NCBI GenBank assembly: GCA_963920765.1
Contig: OY987249.1
Location: 19,316,483 to 19,380,482 of the forward strand
Direction of reading: 5' to 3'
Length of the DNA: 64,000 bases
Source of the DNA: Ulota crispa
Lineage: Eukaryota > Streptophyta > Bryopsida > Orthotrichales > Orthotrichaceae
Positions 1-13,331 of the stretch are shown piece after piece (the stretch's first letter is position 1; each line of letters opens with the position of its first letter). The notes under the pieces are model-generated. The model did no database searches, was not told the origin of the DNA, and saw only the letters and a list, made by a program, of their open reading frames with translations. A program made the translations under genes and the position numbers.

Positions 1-77
1 CTCCTTTTTTCTTTTCTTTTTGCTCCCTCTTTTTGCTCCTTTTTTTTCTCCTTTTTCCTCCCTTTTTGGTCCTTTTT
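1..77. repeat. Pyrimidine-rich tract
   Basis: Almost pure C/T on the + strand, made of T runs separated by CTCC or GCTCC. It is a low-complexity tract that continues off the left edge. No coding potential is seen. Confidence 0.8.
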
Positions 78-1042
78 ATCATTTGCACTTAGTGACTGAC
101 AGAGAGTAAGCTAAAGACAACGTTGAATTTCTGTGATCATTCAACTAACTTACTAGGACGAAAAATATTTCTCCCTTTCGTTTGCAGAAAAGCTGCCAAA
201 TCTGAAATTCTTATTATCAAACTTTTCAAACCACAAAATTAATGGTTATTTTCTTCGTGTATTTGGTTTTTTTGAAAAGCACCAAAACAAGGTACTGTAT
301 CTCAAAGAGGTTTTGTTGTTTTTAGATTGCTCCTCTTGCTACCAATGAAGTCCTTGCTTACTTTCAAAATAAAAAGCCACACAAATCAACAGCAATAGTA
401 GTATGAATAATAACAATGATTGAAAATGATGATGATACTAATAAGACAATTTTGGTTTTTCAATTTATCACCCAATGTTGGAGATGGGTTTGATATCTTA
501 AAATACTAACCTAATAATTCATAGTTTGCTTGTTTACGACCCTACTATCAATTCCATAGGCCAACAAACAATAATTTTTAAATTTGAAACCATAAAAGAC
601 TAGACTCATAAGCTGAATTTGAATATCAAGGACTTTTGACATTTTTTTGATGGTTGTTTCTCTAGTAAATTTAAGGAAGATATTTAATTAAGGAGTTTTT
701 GAATATTGATTAAGTTTCAGTTTTTTTTTTCTTTTTGACATAAATCTAGCAATTACGTTAATTATAGACTATTTTTAGCATTCTGAATCCACACAAAATA
801 CATTACATTGCATTGCATGGTTTAACGTAGCAACAAATTAATTATGGTTTTTTGCCATTATTAATAGAGTCAAGTTGATCTCAATAAGCCAAATAAATGA
901 ATTTTAAAGTAGCGGTGAGCCCGTTGCAAACGAAGTCCTTTAGAATCAAAAACTAATCCTTTGGCGGTTGCTTTTTAAAACCTTTAGTGTGGTCTCCTCT
1001 TAAATGTTGAAGAAGAAAAAACAGTAGTCACTATATAAATAA
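78..1042. other. AT-rich intergenic DNA, no gene seen
   Basis: Stops are frequent in all frames and no conserved protein motif or RNA gene was recognised. Confidence 0.6.
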
Positions 1043-1424
1043 GGGACCGACTAGGTGGACACCCTCCAATTGCTACGCGGACACCCCATAGTCAAATTTA
1101 TTAAATTTGAGATTATTATAATAAAATCAATGCAATACTTCAGCATACGTTTACAAGCACTACAAACATACAACAAATTTGTCTCATTTGTGACACGGGT
1201 AGGAATCAAACTAGTTACTCTCTTCAGTTACTAGTTTGACTCTTGACTATGTCACAAATGAGGCAAAAAAGTTGTACGCTTGCAGCGCTTGTAATTGTAA
1301 ATGTATGCTGAAGTATTGCTTTGATTTTATTTCATATTTCAATGTAAAAATAATTTCAAATTTAATAAATTTGGCTATGCGGGTGTCCGCGTAGCAATTG
1401 GGGGGTGTCCACCTAGTCGGTCCC
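1043..1424. mobile_element. Long-TIR MITE (382 bp)
   Basis: The two ends are inverted copies of each other. The left end starts GGGACCGACTAGGTGGACAC and the right end finishes with its near-perfect reverse complement. The similarity runs inward for well over 100 bp on each side, so the element could fold into one long hairpin. Flanks are ATAAATAA (left) and ATAAATTA (right), an imperfect 8-bp target duplication that would fit hAT or Mutator-like elements. There is no coding capacity. It lies immediately beside a TTAA-type element starting at 1434. Confidence 0.75.
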
Positions 1425-1433
1425 ATAAATTAA

Positions 1434-2385
1434 CCCCTAAAGGACCAAGGGTGCTTTTTGAGAAAAAATCTCAGAAACTGCCATATTTTATGGCATTGCC
1501 CAAAATCAAAAATAAAAACCTTTTTTCTCAATTTCCATAGTACAAAAGTTTGTAAAACCAATGTGTGCTAAAGAATTCAGCCTATTTGACTGCACAAATT
1601 GTAAGATTATAACATTTGAAGTGAGGAAAACAACTTCTTTTCATTCTTGCAAAACAAGGCCAACAGACTTTGAGCCTTCCTAGAGTAAAATTTTTACTCT
1701 ACAAAAATTTGAGCTTTTTGACTGTTCACAAGTATATGATGTTAGGTTCACTCATGACAATTTTCAGATGCAAATATAGAGTCTAGCTTATTCTAAATCA
1801 CCCTCCAATGCAAGGAGGTTTAGTGAATTGGCAATACATTAGACATTCTTTCATGATTTCTTGTGCAATGAGGGAGTCTTTTGTTTGAAATTTGAAAGGT
1901 GGAAAGTTGTAGACAAACACTTGGAGTATGTGAAAAAAAGTTTCAAGAGTTTGAGGTTTATAGATTGAAAGATAATAGGGCTTGACGTTATAGGAAAACA
2001 TTTTTTCTTGAAACTACCCAAACATAGTTAACAAAGTTTGACTCCCTTCAAAATGTGATGTGAGAGCTCAATATTTTTTTATTTTTTTGGCAATTGTGCA
2101 TCATGTTTTTTTAGTTACATACTTGCCAAATTTCAAAATTGATGAGAGTTTTAGCTTAAGATTCTTCAAAGATGCTCAAATTGCCCAATTTCTTTTGGGC
2201 AACATAACTTTTGAACCGTGCATCTGACTGCTGAAAAAATTTAGATTTCCACTTGGGCAATACATATTTGCACCTTGTGTAATAATTTTGAGAACATCCA
2301 ATAAAAATTAACTCCATATGAACCTACTCAAGTTCTCAAGTGGTTGTTGAACAACCACTTCCTTGGCCACTTGGTCCTTTAGGGG
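1434..2385. mobile_element. TTAA-type MITE, group A copy 1 (952 bp)
   Basis: Left flank TTAA is followed by CCCCTAAAGGACCAAG. The right end is CTTGGTCCTTTAGGGG-like and is followed by TTAC, one base off TTAA. The terminal inverted repeat is about 16 bp. The interior is AT-rich without a convincing ORF. TTAA target sites with CCC/GGG termini are typical of piggyBac-family elements, and this is the basis for the tentative classification. Confidence 0.65.
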
Positions 2386-2425
2386 TTACAGAACAACTCC
2401 ATTCATTTAATTATTTATGCATGAG

Positions 2426-2460
2426 TCTTGTAAACCCATTTACCAAGGTAAATGAATGCC
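2426..2460 (+). repeat. Dispersed hairpin motif, copy 1
   Basis: GTAAACCCATTTAC is followed by a 2-nt turn and GGTAAATG, giving an 8-bp hairpin arm (CATTTACC/GGTAAATG). Related sequences occur at about 4146-4176 and 34351-34384 (inverted), and more weakly at 31725-31750. It probably marks one end of a dispersed repeat family. Confidence 0.5.
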
Positions 2461-2556
2461 TAAGCATATATTATGTTCCATATTAGTTTGCTTATATACC
2501 CAAGAACACACATTTTTATAAAATCTGAGCATGGTTGTAAAACTTTGTTTTCTTAA

Positions 2557-2918
2557 CCCTTGAACGTCGGATGGGTGGCCGTGCATGCCCTCTACAATTA
2601 TTTCTACAGTAGTGTGGCAGGTGCCCACCCATTAAAATTTGGTTTCTTAAAGTTGCAAAAGTCAACAGTGCATGCTTCCCTCATGAAAAGTGTACGATGG
2701 GCAGCATGGGACCTAACACTGTGACTCTAAATCTTCTCACAATTTGGGTTATCAAAAAATATGAGTGCATTTGCTAAGATTGTTTTTGCCTTCTATGATG
2801 CACCATGTGTCTATGATCACTTCTACAAAAAAATTAGCTGAAAATCAATTTTTTTTTGTAGCTCAACTTGTTTTTTGGTGGTCAGCGGACAATTTTTGTC
2901 CGTGTTGAAGTTTAGGGG
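2557..2918. mobile_element. TTAA-type MITE, group B copy 1 (362 bp)
   Basis: Flanked on both sides by TTAA (2553-2556 and 2919-2922). It begins CCCTTGAACGTCGG and ends GTTTAGGGG. A diverged second copy lies at 54017-54371; both share internal blocks such as GCAAAAGTCAA followed by AGTGCATG, and CTTCTCACAATTTGG. There is no coding capacity. The intact TTAA duplication supports a piggyBac-like mechanism. Confidence 0.75.
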
Positions 2919-2922
2919 TTAA

Positions 2923-5736
2923 ACACAATCTCAATTTTTGTGTTATTTTTTGTTTGACGCTTCTAAATTCAAATAGTTTTGAATTAAATAAAAATGAATA
3001 TTTAGCAAATTTGAATGATTTTTGAATTGAATCTAACAAAATAAATGTATATGCCATTAATATAATAGGTAGAAAAAAAGACATAAAAATAATTGAAATC
3101 AAATTTAAAAAAGTAACCAATGGTAATCATTCAATTTTTAAAATTCAAATCATTTTGCCTCTTCATCTCCCCTTTGTATGTGAATTTCAAATCTAAGTTA
3201 AAAAAAATTCAATGGGTTCCACCCAAAGATGTCCTTTCACACCCAACCTCCATGTCATAGCCCTTTCACTTTGCCCCTTGATCCCTAGCCAATCACAAAT
3301 TAAAAAATGAGCATTCTTACTGATGGTAACACCGTGATTAATGACTAAATAGGGACGTTGCAGCATGAGTTTTTTTTATTAATTGTAAATAAAGGTATGC
3401 AAGCACTGTAGAAGTGATAGAAATGTTCTATGATACAACATTGTTATACCAGACTTTACACCACCACCAAGTGAAATAATGAGATGTTTACATTTTGTAA
3501 AGAATATATTGACTATTGGAGAGAAGCCATCTTAAATTTCAATTACTGGCAAATCTCTTCTTTTTCTTTTATCAATTGTTTACAACTAGTATAGGCACCC
3601 ATTGGTCCAATGGGACACAAAATAAATTTAGGTCCAATTACGCAAAACATTTCTCTAGCAAGATTTAGTTTTTTTTCTTTTTATCCATATAATCCAATTT
3701 CAAACTTTACCCATGCCAATAAAATACTTGTTTCTTGTTTACAAAAATTCCCTTGTAGTGAAACATTTTTTGTTTTATACCCATAGAGTATTTTACTCAC
3801 GCAATAAAATGATTGCAATTGTTTTCTCAAACATTTTTTTTACCCACACAATAATTATCCACACAAATTTTTTACATTTTTTACCCATGTAGTTTTTACC
3901 ACATATTTTTTACTCATGCAAATTTTTACCCACTTAGATTTTGATCACATAGGTTTTTGCGCACACATACTTTTATGCACGCAAATTTTAATCCATGCAA
4001 GGTTTCACCCATGCTGTAAAAGGCTAGCTAGTTGTATTCTTTTTTATATATGCACGCGGGTTTTTACCCACTTAAGTTTTTATCCATGCCATAAAAGGAT
4101 TGCGGACTACCATATTGGTTGATTGTACTCTTTTATATAGATAGGATACTTGGTAAACCCATTTAGTTAAGCTAAATAAGTAATGGTGACTCAATTTACC
4201 ATAAATTAGGATTTTATTTTAAAAAAACTATTTAGCATCTATTTGACATAATTAAACCCATTTAGCATCCATTTAGCATAGAATTCCATTTATAACTTTT
4301 GCACTTTTACTTTTATCCAAACTTATACTCTACTCTATGTTTTGATTTTTCTACTTTGGTTAAACTCTTAATCTACTCTATTTTTAAATGGAAATTGAAC
4401 TAAAAATGGATGCATCAAACCAATACACATGCACACACACACATCATTTTTTATATAATTAGAAAAGATGGAACATGACATACCAAGATGAGAATGCTAT
4501 GTTTCAATAACAGTTAAGCTATGGTAAAACTTACAAAAACTTGACAAAGATAGTGTACTATAGATTAGGTCACAATCTTTGTCAACTTTTTGTAGATTTG
4601 ACCATAGTTTCCTTCTATTGAGTTCATTACTTGTTCAAGAACTCTAGTAAAAAACTTAATAATTTTAATTTGACTTTAAATCTTTTTAAATTTTTTTTCT
4701 TATAGAAATGCTCGTAAATTATGGTTGTTGATGGACTATTATTTTTTGTTTTTTTTCTTGTTTGTTTGTGTTCCAAGTTGAGTATGATGACTTTTATATA
4801 TAGAAAATTCTCAATGATTAATAATCCATTTTGATTGGTGACCTCTTTTTTTGTGCACTTAAAAATTCAGAATCCGTCCAATTTTTATAAGTTTTACAGC
4901 AAATGCTTACATTCAACAGTTTCAACTTATTAATTTTTGTTTCTATTGCATTAAATATAATATGTAACATCATTCAATATCTCGCAATCCAAGCATTTGG
5001 TCAACTATCCAAGTTGCATTTTCAAAAGGCAAATAACGACGCTAGAAAGCAATACATATCAGAAGTTTTACAACATACATCTTTACAATTTGTGTCGTTT
5101 TAGTAAAAGGATTGATTCCAACATTCTTATATTATGAGTACACATTATAGCATTTGTTTATTGAACAACTTAAAAAACTTTGCCTTGATAGACCTGATAT
5201 GCTAAGGAATTTAAGACGTTTGCCTTCAGGACTTTGGCTTGGGATCCTAAATTGGCTTGGCATCCTGAAAAGTGGTCTTTAAAATCATATGGGTTTTCCA
5301 AAATGTCAAAAGTGGTTTCTTATCCAAAAATCAATTACAACTTCTACATATCATCAAGTTGTTTGTTTTGATCCCTTCATCCCAGATAAGATTAATTTAC
5401 ATCAATTCTAAAAAAATATGTGAATTTACAAGCTGTGCTAATATGAGAGTGCAAAAAAATTTGAGAATGTGTCTTACATGTATTTTCATGTTGGAGGTAG
5501 TGTAAATAATAATGAAATATTTAAAGAAGATATTAAAAAGATATCTCCTAATCTATTAATAATTCGAATGAAAACATTAGAACCTAACAAAATTATATTA
5601 TAAGTATATATACATTTATTCACTTTAATTGAAGGTTGAGTACCAAAATCAAAGCTAGAATACATTGTTCTATCCAAAACTCTCAGAAATTGCAATTTTG
5701 AATTGATTAGAAGCACATTGTTTCAATTACAGAAGC
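2923..5736. other. AT-rich intergenic DNA with dispersed repeats
   Basis: No gene seen. The stretch from about 3590 to 4460 is rich in ACCCA/TACCC motifs, contains a second dispersed hairpin at about 4146-4176 (ATTTAG/CTAAAT arms), and shares sequence with the region around 51420-52160 (for example the block CTTTTACTTTTATCCAAA). It is probably a degraded repeat. Confidence 0.5.
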
Positions 5737-5740
5737 TTAA

Positions 5741-6145
5741 CTCCTAAAGGACCAAAGAGCCCAATATGGTCAAATGGGGTTCTTGGAGGTGTAAAAGTAG
5801 ACAAAAAAGACATTGCATGCTCAAGTTTTGGTTTGTCACTCAAGTCCAAATGGAGCTAAAAGTCCAACAAAACTTTTGGATTGGCTTGTTGTTCCTTGAA
5901 GCCTCTAGATTTTGCACCCAAACATTTGAATTTACTATTTTTAAAATTAAAACTATTAGTGGGAGTGTATATAGGCATCGTACATTGCATTGTGGATGGA
6001 GGAATTTTGGATGGGATGGGTTGGAAGCCAACACTCCCATGTATAGGGGAGAATGTTGGTGATGTGTCACCTTTTTTTCTTCTTTGGATTGGGCAAGATT
6101 TTTGTACCTCTAAATTAGCTAGTGAGCTAGCTAGATTCACTTACT
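5741..6145. mobile_element. TTAA-type element, left end only (group A copy 2)
   Basis: TTAA at 5737-5740 is followed by CTCCTAAAGGACCAA, a group A terminus. No matching right terminus was found before the next left terminus at 6150, so this copy looks truncated or interrupted by its neighbour. Confidence 0.4.
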
Positions 6146-6149
6146 TTAA

Positions 6150-7064
6150 CCCCTAAAGGACCAAGCAAAGTTTTCACCAAAAACTCTTCAAAATTGTCAT
6201 TTTTAGAGCATCAACCAATTTTGAAAACTTTTTTTTTTTTTATGCATATGTGACCGTAGGATCTTGTAGAGGAATGGTTTTGGAAGACGTGGAAAATTTT
6301 TCAGAGTTTTCCACCAATTGGATTGGAAGTTAGAATGGTTTGAATATTCAAAAACGTCTTGTGAAAAACCAGGCAGCTACCCTTCAGAAGGTGAAATTCC
6401 TAAGGAAAAAAGGCCATGTGGGTGGTACTTCTCTAAGTTCCTTATTCCACCTAAGTAAAGTACATGTCAAAAAAGTTTCAACTCATTTGGAGTTGTATAA
6501 CATATGGAAAAGAATTATTAAGTAAAAAAAAGTAGAGAATGACTCAAAACACTAAATCGTTTAGAATTTACTTATGGAAATGAAAAATGCCAATCCCAAT
6601 GGTCATAATGTTGTCATAAACAACCTTCATCCTTTGGCTTTGTTTTTTTTTCCAAAATGTTGAAAATTGAGTAAAATAAAGGACCTCAAAGTTTATTTTG
6701 GAGTAGAGAATCCATAACTGCCCGCAAACAAAAAATCCTCATAACTTTCATCTTGTTGATTTAGACAAAATGGTTTGAAGCTTCCTACATTCACATAAAT
6801 CTCCTAAACCCATTTAAATTTTTTGTTGTTGAAAAAAGTGATTTTTGAAAATCTGCCCAAGCTGCCCGTTGAACGTAAAAACAACATATTAGGCCATAAC
6901 TTTGTACTCATAATTCCAAGTGTCATGAAATTTAGTGCATATGAAAGATAAACCTCGTCCCCACATTCCATTAAAATTTCAGCCTAAAATGTGAAAAGCT
7001 CCAATCACAGGTACCTGCCCAAAATCACCATGTTTCTAAAAAAGGGGGATTGGTCCTTTAGGGG
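6150..7064. mobile_element. TTAA-type MITE, group A copy 3 (915 bp)
   Basis: TTAA (6146-6149) precedes CCCCTAAAGGACCAAG. The right end is TTGGTCCTTTAGGGG followed by TTCA (TTAA with one change). The interior at about 6520-6780 is homologous, in inverted orientation, to the interior of copy 4 at 17888-18699. This shows the two are members of one family and do not merely share end motifs. Confidence 0.65.
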
Positions 7065-7070
7065 TTCACT

Positions 7071-8865
7071 AGAAGAAAACTGCCATAAAATTGCGTTTAT
7101 TGATCATAAGTTTTGGAGTTTTTTCCCATTTGAGGAGTTTTCTTTTCCATTAAGTATAGCTAGACATGATCTCATGGGATCAATCATTAGGTAAGATTTT
7201 TTTGGGCAAAAATCACATCAATGTCCAAAATCCATATTATGGACTGCTACCGAAATCAACAAATATGAGATTCTCAATGGTGAAAATTTTGCAAATTTAC
7301 TTGGATTTGAAATTAGACTAGCCTTAAACTTTTGATTTGTAACTGGGTATAGAATGACCGGTGTGGATTGTGAGATACTTGTTCAACTTTCTAAATTTTA
7401 AGAAAATGTGCTGAAGGTTCCATATTGAAAGTATACTAAATTTTCTTAGCAAGAAGCTTAGGAGTTAAGTAAGTTACTAGCCACTCTCCAGTTGCAAAGT
7501 GCGGGTGCCGGCCATGTGGGGAACTGCCCCAGGAAGGTAAAAGAAAGAATTCTCCCCGGGACTAGGGAATATTCCTTCCCGGGTAGTCAGAGGTAAAAAG
7601 GAATTTCACATCCATCCACCCCGCCTGACGCGGGCAGGCAAAAAGCGACCTACGATCAAGACAAGTCAGACTGGAGATCGCATGGGCAGGATGGACCAGA
7701 ACCTCTCTCCATCTATGGCCGTCCGATGTGCAGAAAGATCGATGGTGGCCCCACGCCGTCCTTCCTCCGTTCGTCGACGGTAGCCTTCTTCCGTCCTCTC
7801 CGACTTCCCCGAGGACGACGGAACTCCCAGCAATCCCCCCCCTCCGCGCTCCTCCGCCCCGCCTGCATCCGGGCTTCGCTTGTTTCCATGGCGTCGCACA
7901 GAATGATCGAGACGACGACAACGACAAAGCACCACGATTGCAGGGCCTTTTTCGCAAATTTTTGACATTGTTTTTCGTCACTTTTTTTTGTTTCCAACGA
8001 ATTATCGTACTCATCCAACCGGTCTCATTGTGTTCGTGCCGGGGAGTCGGTTGCGTCGGGTTTGGGAGTAGATTGCAAGGGTTGCAAGGATTACAACTCC
8101 GTAGCCGACTCCGTTAGAGACGATGAAGCAGGTTTCGACGTTGGATTGCAGTCGAGGTTTTTAGTTGCAAGACGACGGTGGTGGAACTTTACGGTGGAAT
8201 GTTAGCTAGTTTCGAAGGAATCCAAACGCGAGCTAGAATTGACGAGGAAATCGGGATGTTTACGAGAGTTAACAGTTTCGGTGTCGGAAAGGATAGGTGC
8301 TGAGGTTCGAGACGCGTTCTTTCGAGTACAGTTTTCTTCTGAGGTCGAAGTCGGAGCTTCCGAGACCACGGAGCGATTCTTGTGGTGCAATTTTTTTTGT
8401 GTAGATTGACTGCGGATTGAACACCTGTTGCTACCACAGGTCCGGCACCTCGTGCATCTTAGAGTCTTGTTTGCGTTTCGGCGAGTGCACGTGGGAAGAA
8501 GCTATGGATGGAGCAGCGCTCAGGAAGGCGGAGGATCCGCTGACATAATTGAGATAAAGGATGGAGACGAGAAGCGCGAGGGGAAAGCAAAAAGAGTGTC
8601 GGAATTGAATGGGACACCGAGCGTGGTTGTTGTCGTTGCGGCGGGAGCTCCGTGGCATTAGAATGCGTGCATTTGCATTCCCGTGAAAATGTTGCTCATA
8701 CTGTTAGGATCTGAGGTTTTGTTACTACCTCCACCTGCATGGACAGCAACTCCGCAATCGACCCTGGAGTAGTAGTCCCGACCCCCGCCCTCTCGTAATA
8801 TTTTGCTTAAGCTTTCGAGATCCTGTACACGGACATAGCATAAGGGAGTCAGTGAGCTTGGTCGG
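7071..8865 (+). promoter_or_regulatory. 5' flank and probable leader of the SANT/DUF3755 gene
   Basis: From about 7500 the sequence becomes GC-richer than the upstream repeats and stays so to the start codon at 8866. Several overlapping ORFs on both strands (7562-8117) show no recognisable family and most likely reflect composition. The transcription start cannot be placed from sequence alone, and a spliced leader is possible. Confidence 0.4.
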
Positions 8866-11800
8866 ATGGCTCAAGCGGCTATGGCGGGATCTGGTGCGAA
8901 TGCGCCGAAAGCCGCCACCGCCACCAATTCCGCTGTCAAGGCGCAGTTGCAGATGCAGAATGCCCAGCCGAGTCGCAATAATGCAGCCGACAACGCCTCG
9001 CCCGCAGCTGCCCCGCCGGACACCACCTCTCCAGCAACAACGACGACCACAACGACGAACGGAGTCTCCAACGGCACGACTCCAGTGCCCGAGAACGCCA
9101 CCAGCACAACCACGGGCTTGAAGCACGACTCGGGGTTGGCAACGGAATGGAGCGCCGATGAGCAATCCATCCTCGACGGAGCCCTCACCAAGTGAGTCTC
9201 ATCCTCATCTTCATCCTCCTCTTTCTCTTCTTCACCTTCGCATTGAGCTCCTGCAATCGGTGCACCTCCACTTACCTTCTAATCTTAAGCTTTCTCATGA
9301 ATTGCCACTGTCTTTTTGCTCTTTGCCGTTGAAGATAAGGCAATTGCAATTGAGTATTGTTTCCATTTTCGACTCCACACCTGTATTGTTTCAATCCGTG
9401 ATGCCACAAGAGAGATCTCCTTACAAAAGCCATACAAAGTCCCTCTTGCTTCTTCCATTTTCACACCATCCCTCACGACTTGTTTAGAGAGCAGTTTTTA
9501 CCACACACTTTTCCTCTTTTTAGCTGCACTATGGTTGGCAGTAACCGAACTTGGCTAACACTTCGATTCGAGTTCTCCTTGAGCTCAAAGCAAAGGCATT
9601 GCTGACCTAGGTTAAGAGAATGGAAGAAGAGAATCTAAGGCATGAAATATATGGATCCATCTGACTTTCCTTGAATTTAGTAAGCCCTGAGTTGTTAGCA
9701 GGTCCTTGTTAAGGGGTTTATATGCATCAAGTTGCATAACTACACATATTTTCTTGTGTAACTGCAATTATGCGAGAACGGGAATGTTTATGAGATTGCA
9801 AAGGCTTAAGAATATGAGATCTGGTTGTAATTGAGGTGTTGGGGATTTCGGGTTTGAGCTTATGCAGGCATGCGGTCCAGACGGACAGCATTATCAAGTA
9901 TATTAACATAGCTGCACTTCTAAGCGAGAAAACTGTTCGCGATGTTGCATTGCGCGTTCGATGGATGACTGTGAGTGTGGTTTTTCTTTATTCCTTGCAT
10001 GCATGTTTGAGAAATCCTGAACACTGTATGTGAAATTCTCCTTATTTTTTAACTGTGGGAAAATATCTTTTCTCCGAAGGTTTTGAAAGTGGCAGTGTGG
10101 TTGATGATTAGAAGAAGGAGAATGGGAAGAGACGGAAAGATGAGGTGCAGATTGCAACCAAGAAGAGCAAGGATAGGAAGGTAATACAAAACTAACTCGG
10201 AAAGATTATCAACCTACCCCCTGATTTTCCACTTTTGAAGCATTCCCAAAATTATATGTACCATCTAAACTGATTTTTAGTAATTATGCTTATAAAGTAC
10301 TTGGCATTAGACTTTTGCAACGCTTTAGCATTTGTTAGTTGACATGTGATAATTGTGTATTCAGAGTTGTACACAACATTAAGTATCATCGAAATATGTT
10401 AGAAATGTGTCATGACAAAGTGTATTGTTAGGTTATATAAGTAGAATGTACAGTTATAGAGGGTTGAGTGGCAAGCATATTATGTAGCATATTTTGCCAT
10501 AAAACATCTTGAATGATTACCAGTTGAATGAAGTGGGCTTTACAAAACACTCGAGGTTTATTGGGTGGATGTTTGCACGTAGGAGTGTTAATTCCTAAAA
10601 TGGTGTAGATTGCTTATGTGTCCTGTGTTCACAGGATAAAGCAGAGACAATACTCAAGCAAATGCCTGCTAGCAACATGGTTGCTAGGTCGCCCATGCCA
10701 ATGTACTCGCCTCCTCCTCCAATTGACAACGATGATGGCATCTCTAATCATGGTGCGTGTCAAACATTGTAAACTAGTTCCAATTTAATCAAATTTCAAC
10801 AAATCCTTGCAATGCTCTTTATTGATATATCCTATTTTCTTGAGCATTCAAACTATAACATCAAGCTTGGTTTACAAACCCATTTAGGCACAAACTTGCA
10901 AGAACTTTGAGCCCAAATATGTGTTTGAAATCCACCAATTTTGGTTCCCGCAAATTATGCTAGTGACATGAAATCACGGTGTTGAATTTGGAAACTGGTC
11001 ATTTATAATAACGTGAATCATTCCCTTTGCAATTATATTTAAATGATGTTTTTTTTTAAAATTTTGCAGCTATTGGAGGTACAACTGGGCAGTTGCTTGA
11101 GCAAAATGCCCAAGTCATTGCTCAAATTCGCTCCAACTTGGCTTCTATGAAGGTACAATACATTTTCATATTTTTGAAATGTCAAATATTTGCCTTGTTT
11201 GCTTGAACTGGAGAGATTCTTTGCAATTTTTGGGGCTTGTGATGCATACCCTTTCTACTATCTGACGTTTGCCCAAAACTTAGCACCAACTAGTTTTTGC
11301 AGCTAATTCTGACATGATTGATTTTGTTTGTGTGGGGGCAGATGCAGGAGAACACTGATCTGCTCTTTCGGTTCAGGGACAATATTTTTGCAATTTTGAA
11401 CGGGTAGGTCTTCTCACATCAACCACAACACATATCTGTTATAAACCCTTTCCTTATCTTGGATGCACATAACATTCTTTGAAAAGGAACTTTTAATTAC
11501 CTTAGAATCAAAGCATTCAAGCTGCTGCTCCAATCCACTGAATCTTCGTATGATCTAACACGCATTCTCTTGAACCTTGAATTCAAGAATCTGGAGAGCA
11601 AATCCTCTTGACATCAATCACTCCAGTAGCTCTCCCTTGTTAGTAGCTCCCACATTGACACGTATGAGCAAGTAGAAGTAGTACACCATCCTCAGCCATA
11701 ATGATTAAATCCAAACCATGTCCAACATCATATTTACCTAATTCTAAACAATCTGAAGTCTAGAAACAAAAAGCATATCATAAAGCCTAAAGAACTTCCA

Positions 11801-12283
11801 AGCTAAAACATAACTGTTGGCTTCTATTAATTATATGAGGAGATCTTTTGATAGGAAACCAGTCCACACTTGGAAATCTCAGTTCTCAAGAATATGAATG
11901 CTTTTTGAGTACCTCTCAGTCATTATAACCGTGTTGTATAGTTATGATTTGCCAAACTAAGTAAACAGAGCATTCTAACTTTGCATAAACAACAAGATGG
12001 AAGCAGTTACAGATATATACATATATGCGATGCAATTAAAAAGTAGACCTTTGCAAAGGAAAAAGACTATAAAGACGGGATCTCACAAAGTGAAGTGTAG
12101 GAGTCTTTTAAAAACGGTGGTGGGATTGATTGATTGATTGGGAGCGGAGAAGTGTTGCATGGGAATGGCAGGATGACGAACATGCCAGGCATCATGAGTC
12201 AAATGCCACCATTGCCAGTGAAGCTGAACACGGAGCTGGCGGACAGCATTCTTCCCAAGTCCGGCCTTCTGCTCCAGTCCTAG
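8866..12283 (+). CDS. SANT/Myb-like DUF3755 family nuclear protein, 7 exons
   Basis: Exons: 8866-9191, 9868-9970, 10112-10180, 10635-10752, 11070-11152, 11342-11403, 12172-12283. All junctions are GT-AG and phases agree, giving 290 residues. Residues about 1-85 are Ala/Thr/Asn-rich low complexity. Next is the conserved block GLATEWSADEQSILDGALTK, then a SANT-like helix segment containing SIIKYINIAALLSEKTVRDV and ALRVRWMT. After that come a basic KKENGKRRK stretch (possible nuclear signal), a Pro-rich segment, and a C-terminal part with GGTTGQLLEQNAQ and MPPLPVKLNTELADSILP. The layout matches the plant DUF3755 family (Arabidopsis At3g07565 type). I know no firmly established biochemical role; the SANT-like fold suggests a chromatin or transcription function. 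The ATG at 8866 is chosen because it opens the only frame leading into the conserved block. Confidence 0.88.
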
Positions 12284-12700
12284 CAGCACCCACGCTCCTG
12301 TACTCACTTCGCTCTACTGTACATTTGCCCCCGTTTTCTCACGTCCTCTTTCTCATCTACGTACCTCTTGTTGAGTATCCAACTGCAGGTAGCTGTTGTC
12401 TGACTCTGTCGATGCCAGTGTTGTTGGATTTAGGTTTTAGGGTTTAGTATTTATCCGACGGTGGAAACGGTCCAGGTTTGTGAACAGGAAAAAGGAGGAA
12501 GAGGTGACTGAGCTTACACCCGTAGTGCAGTTTGTGGTGAAGGGTGTTCTAGACGTGCAGTAGCCGGTCTGTCTGTTTGTCTCCCGTGCGGTGCTGTGTA
12601 GTTGGTCTTGCTTGGCCCAATTTTTGTTCCGGTAATCGGTCCTGTTTATTTCCTGAAGAGATGCTCATTTCAATAAAGTATCTGGTGCTGTGGAGGTTCA
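12284..12700 (+). terminator. 3' UTR and candidate poly(A) signal of the SANT/DUF3755 gene
   Basis: T/G-rich sequence follows the TAG at 12281-12283. An AATAAA hexamer at 12672-12677 followed by TG/TTTTG-rich sequence is the best poly(A) signal candidate. ORFs here are short and unconserved. Confidence 0.4.
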
Positions 12701-13331
12701 TTTTGTCTGTTGTTGTTTTGCTCTCTTCGTACATAAATGCGCTTCTGAGTGCACTCTGCTCTGTGGTGGACTGGTAGTTGTCTGATCAGATATGTGCTCG
12801 CAATGGGAGATTCTGAGCATGGCTGACCGTATGTGCAATTACGGAGGGACGGGAGTGGATGAGAGATTCTAAGCATATTCGTTGGGTGTGTGATTATGGA
12901 GGGGTGGGAGTGGATATAAAGTACACTTGGTGCCTCTTTTATATCACATGCTTTTCTTTTTTCACTTCTGGAGAAAACAGATGTAATTAGTGAAGAGCTT
13001 TATAGGAATCATGGTGCTACACCTAGTCCCGGCGGGGCCAGGGTGAACTGACCCCCTCATTGTCTTTTTCCTGGATAAACGGGGTATGGAGCTCAGTCAA
13101 TTGCTTTATGAAGTTGTAGGGCCAGGTCGAAAACTCTCCGCTTTTTCACATTTCAAGAATTCCAAGAGTTTGGAAATTTACAGTTAGGAAAGTTAATTTG
13201 AAAATCCTGACTTCATATTTGGATTTAGAGACTCTAATTTTAGTCCAGAACCCCAAAGGAGGTCATAATTGAACCTTACAAATATAGGGAGGAAATGATT
13301 ACTTTTACCCTTGCTTGAGAACTCTACACCA

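Noticed and set aside
1434..1446. CCCCTAAAGG / CCTTTAGGGG resembles the plant telomere repeat TTTAGGG
   Set aside because: Only one unit per site, always at the ends of TTAA elements, with no tandem array. It is a transposon terminus and not telomeric DNA.
7562..8117. Overlapping 79-150 codon ORFs on both strands
   Set aside because: No recognisable family; mutual overlap and raised GC explain the open frames. More likely leader or promoter of the gene at 8866.
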